Shown here: positions 13,352-13,582 of the stretch, piece by piece | Layout of the letters: the number at the start of each line of letters is the position of its first letter | Numbering within the stretch: position 1 is the first letter of the stretch | DNA from: Bacteroidales bacterium UBA1725 | GTDB taxonomy: Bacteria > Bacteroidota > Bacteroidia > Bacteroidales > UBA932 | DNA length: 13,582 bases | Direction: 5' to 3' | NCBI GenBank assembly: GCA_002315815.1 | Contig: DCIN01000073.1 | Span: 3,011 to 16,592, forward strand | Position numbers and translations under genes: made by a program | The notes under the pieces: generated by a model | Database searches by the model: none | The model's input: the letters and a program-made list of their open reading frames with translations, nothing else | What the model was told of the DNA's origin: nothing

Positions 13352-13582
13352 CTATTTGATTTCGATGGGTTTGTACTTGGGCACAAGGCTCTTCATAATG
13401 CTCCAGGCGATGATGTATGCCACACCGCAGAAACAGAACATAATGAAGTATCCGGCAGGTTTGCCTTCGAATCCGAGGAATGTGAACCCGCTTCCCAGTT
13501 CTTCAGCGTGTGTGAAGAGATTTCCGGCAACTTTCTGGATAATCATCGATCCTACTCCTCCGGCCATTGCGCCTATTCCGGT
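13352..13582 (-). CDS. MFS transporter, C-terminal part (hexuronate-transporter-like)
   Basis: The frame is open to the right window edge, leaving the last 76 residues. TGIGAMAGGVGSMIIQKVAG resembles the late transmembrane helix of MFS anion:cation symporters of the ExuT hexuronate group, which often read TGIGGMAGGVGG. A final helix, GYFIMFCFCGVAYIIAWSIM (about 46-65), and a short cytoplasmic tail ending YKPIEIK follow. The role would be proton-driven uptake of a uronate or similar sugar across the inner membrane. The substrate is inferred from this short fragment and from the neighbouring GH127 enzyme, so it is uncertain. Confidence 0.8.
   Translation of the reverse strand, partial: TGIGAMAGGVGSMIIQKVAGNLFTHAEELGSGFTFLGFEGKPAGYFIMFCFCGVAYIIAWSIMKSLVPKYKPIEIK

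Overview
The window looks like a chromosomal segment from a member of the order Bacteroidales (Bacteroidota). The evidence is promoter boxes of the Bacteroidetes type (TTTG, then TAnnTTTG), starts that do not rely on a strong Shine-Dalgarno sequence, an STN/carboxypeptidase-regulatory TonB-dependent receptor followed by a DUF4249 lipoprotein, and lipoprotein glycosidases. The genus cannot be fixed from the sequence alone. No rRNA, tRNA or CRISPR array was seen.

Left part (1-1725, + strand): the C-terminal end of an unrecognised integral membrane protein is followed 28 bp later by a GT4-family glycosyltransferase. A perfect 14-bp hairpin (1695-1725) then serves as terminator for two converging transcription units.

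Housekeeping block (1733-4932, - strand): rpsO (ribosomal protein S15) has a textbook Bacteroidetes promoter and is followed by pnp (polynucleotide phosphorylase). This is the conserved rpsO-pnp order, but about 400 bp separate the two genes. That gap holds an intrinsic rpsO terminator, a 165-bp imperfect palindrome with 17-bp terminal inverted repeats and a possible 4-bp target duplication (MITE-like), and a 16-unit array of degenerate 7-bp repeats running almost to the pnp start codon. PNPase carries an unusual Arg/Gly/Asp-rich C-terminal tail.

Central operon (4964-11514, + strand): four tightly packed genes encode a secreted protein of unknown function, a 962-aa TonB-dependent outer-membrane receptor with STN and carboxypeptidase-regulatory-like domains, a DUF4249 lipoprotein, and a secreted protein pairing an MG2-like N-terminus with a TonB-plug-like C-terminus but no beta-barrel. 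The first pair overlaps by ATGA and the later gaps are 2 and 16 bp, so they are very probably co-expressed as one outer-membrane system of unknown substrate. The receptor gene contains two in-frame tandem repeats, one at its start (18-bp units, each with an ATG) and one in an early barrel region (Gly-Lys/Gly-Asn hexanucleotides).

Right part (11478-13582, - strand): a lipoprotein GH127 family glycosidase (beta-L-arabinofuranosidase type) lies downstream of the C-terminal end of an MFS transporter resembling hexuronate transporters, with a hairpin terminator between them. This fits use of plant cell-wall (pectin-type) sugars. The GH127 gene ends 37 bp inside the 3' end of the converging central operon.
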